Shown: one piece after another, positions 61,053-64,000 of the stretch | Layout: every line of letters begins with the position of its first letter | Position numbering within the stretch: position 1 is the first letter of the stretch | From: Adineta vaga | Taxonomy: Eukaryota > Rotifera | Direction of reading: 5' to 3' | Length of the DNA: 64,000 nt | Assembly: GCA_021613535.1 (NCBI GenBank) | Contig: CP075493.1 | Coordinates: 6,014,001-6,078,000, forward strand | Program-made: the position numbers and the translations under genes | The notes under the pieces: model-generated | What the model was told of the DNA's origin: nothing | The model's database searches: none | Seen by the model: only the letters and a program-made list of their open reading frames with translations

Positions 61053-62390
61053 TGTTGATCGTTTATGGTACACTTCTATTACTTTTCCAGTTATTGCAAG
61101 TTATTATATAAGACGAAAGGAATGTTTCTCTGACTTACTTTTTTTGAGTTTTTTTTCTTCAACTAATTTGAATTACTGTAAATCATAATGTATATTGACA
61201 TCAGTTAGAGCGTATATCATAGTAATTCTATGATTTTGTCTCTTTCAAGAAAAGAAAAGAAAGAGACGTTTGTAATATACATCAATGCTTTAGAAACAAT
61301 AAGAATGCAGTTTTTTTGTGAAATCTTTCATCTTCTAATTGAAGTTATTATTTGATCAGGAATTCTATCATCGATCTATTGCTTTCGAAAATGAATTGAG
61401 ATGACTTACTTGTTGAAGAACTATCCGCAAAAATACTTATCGAAACCATCCTTGCCCTCTTCTGATTTACGGTATCGTTCCGATTAATATCTGCCCAGTC
61501 AGTAACTTCATTATTCCACCCCAAAACTACTTAGACGATTTGAAATTAATAACAGTAAACGATTTTATAATATGTTGTCTTCAATCTACTGTTTCGAATG
61601 TTATTTTTGCATGAAAAATTATCTTTATAATTCAATCTTTCGAAGACAACTAGTTCTCATCTAAAGTTTTGAAAAACGTTTTATGTTTATTTAATTGATA
61701 AAACAAAAATCTTTACCAAAATAAGAGATATTTATTGTAAACAGAACTGTCGCGAGTGGAAAGCCACAAGAAAATATTTGATTTCCTCCTAATGATAAAA
61801 AATAATGGATAATATGTATTCAACTGCTGTGTTCATACGTTACCCATGATTGTTACTACTAACAAGCGTAAATTTTCCAAAATTAAAATCAGTAGATCAC
61901 AATCACGAGTGAAAAAAGTTATAACAAACTTCAATATCCCATCTATTTCTATAGATGGCGCTATCGGCCAATAATTCAACTCTTTATTTTTCATTCTATT
62001 TAATTTATTATCAAAATAATATGATAGATAAAAAACTTTATTTTTCATTTATTTTTCATTCTTGACCAAAGTCAAACAGGTGTGCTCATATCAAATCAAT
62101 GACTCATAGTTAAGCAAACAAAACAAACATACATTTTTGCTTCATTCACAAACATTTCACACTCACATGTCATTGAAAAAAAACAAGTAGCAATGAAAAT
62201 TACATCGTTTTCAATCTTTTTTCTTTTAGTAGCTAAACAAAAAAGTTCTAGTTCCAAAAACTTTCTATATTCATATCAATAATTTTGATCGATTCATCTA
62301 GAAATGATCGAACTGACTGACCTTGGTTTATAATTTTCACTTCTTGTTTTCTTTCTAGAAAAAAAACTTTCCTAATTATAAAACAAGACG
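61053..62390. other. Divergent intergenic region before GOLPH3
   Basis: The part up to about 61450 probably holds leader exons or an N-terminal exon of the small Cys-rich gene. The remainder holds the GOLPH3 promoter and leader. A TTTCTAG acceptor at about 62352-62358, just before the GOLPH3 start, may close a 5' UTR intron or be a trans-splice site. No other gene is seen. Confidence 0.5.

Positions 62391-64000
<1,610 letters not shown>

Overview
The window looks like nuclear DNA of a bdelloid rotifer (Adineta/Rotaria type). It is AT-rich and gene-dense. Introns are mostly 48-70 bp with GT...AG ends, codons end mostly in A or T, and the proteins are clearly metazoan (DDR-type receptor kinase, allatostatin-C-like peptide, HD-PTP, GOLPH3). 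This placement is inferred from gene structure and protein families; no taxonomic marker gene is present. I rebuilt spliced models by hand. In each multi-exon gene the reading phases close and the total length is a multiple of three.

Layout. 0.5-1.6 kb: a membrane-anchored serine protease (+). 1.6-5.7 kb: no recognisable gene. 5.7-8.3 kb: a discoidin-domain receptor with a degenerate kinase (+). 8.5-11.1 kb: carnitine octanoyltransferase (-), head-to-head with a ceramide synthase at 11.7-13.1 kb (+). 14.5-14.9 kb: a small neuropeptide precursor ending in an allatostatin-C/somatostatin-like disulfide loop (+), followed on the same strand by a neprilysin-like M13 peptidase at 15.8-19.8 kb that carries two alternative versions of its penultimate coding exon. 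20.4-23.6 kb: a TBC-like protein (-). 24.2-27.0 kb: an AAK1/NAK-family kinase (-). 27.2-28.1 kb: a Rad6/UBE2A E2 enzyme with a long tail (-). 28.5-28.9 kb: a small mitochondrial-type membrane protein with an apparent one-base frame break (+).

30.6-43.2 kb: a tandem array of an unrecognised family of single-pass membrane proteins. All copies share a promoter with a TATA box, a six-exon layout and two conserved basic cleavage-type sites. One member is an in-frame fusion of two copies. The spacers between copies are duplicated and contain pieces resembling an exon-intron stretch of the HD-PTP gene 7-15 kb away.

44.6-46.7 kb: hexokinase (-). 48.3-55.0 kb: HD-PTP/PTPN23 (-), whose phosphatase motifs are degenerate. 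55.8-60.4 kb: GTF3C3/TFIIIC102 (+), with an antisense single-exon ORF inside one intron. 60.8-61.1 kb: a small Cys-rich protein (-). 62.4 kb to the right edge: GOLPH3 (+), cut off by the window end.

Most genes are housekeeping or trafficking genes with no functional link between neighbours. Three places deserve most attention: the TATA-driven membrane-protein array, the peptide precursor beside a peptidase of the class that degrades such peptides, and the duplicated active-site exon of that peptidase.
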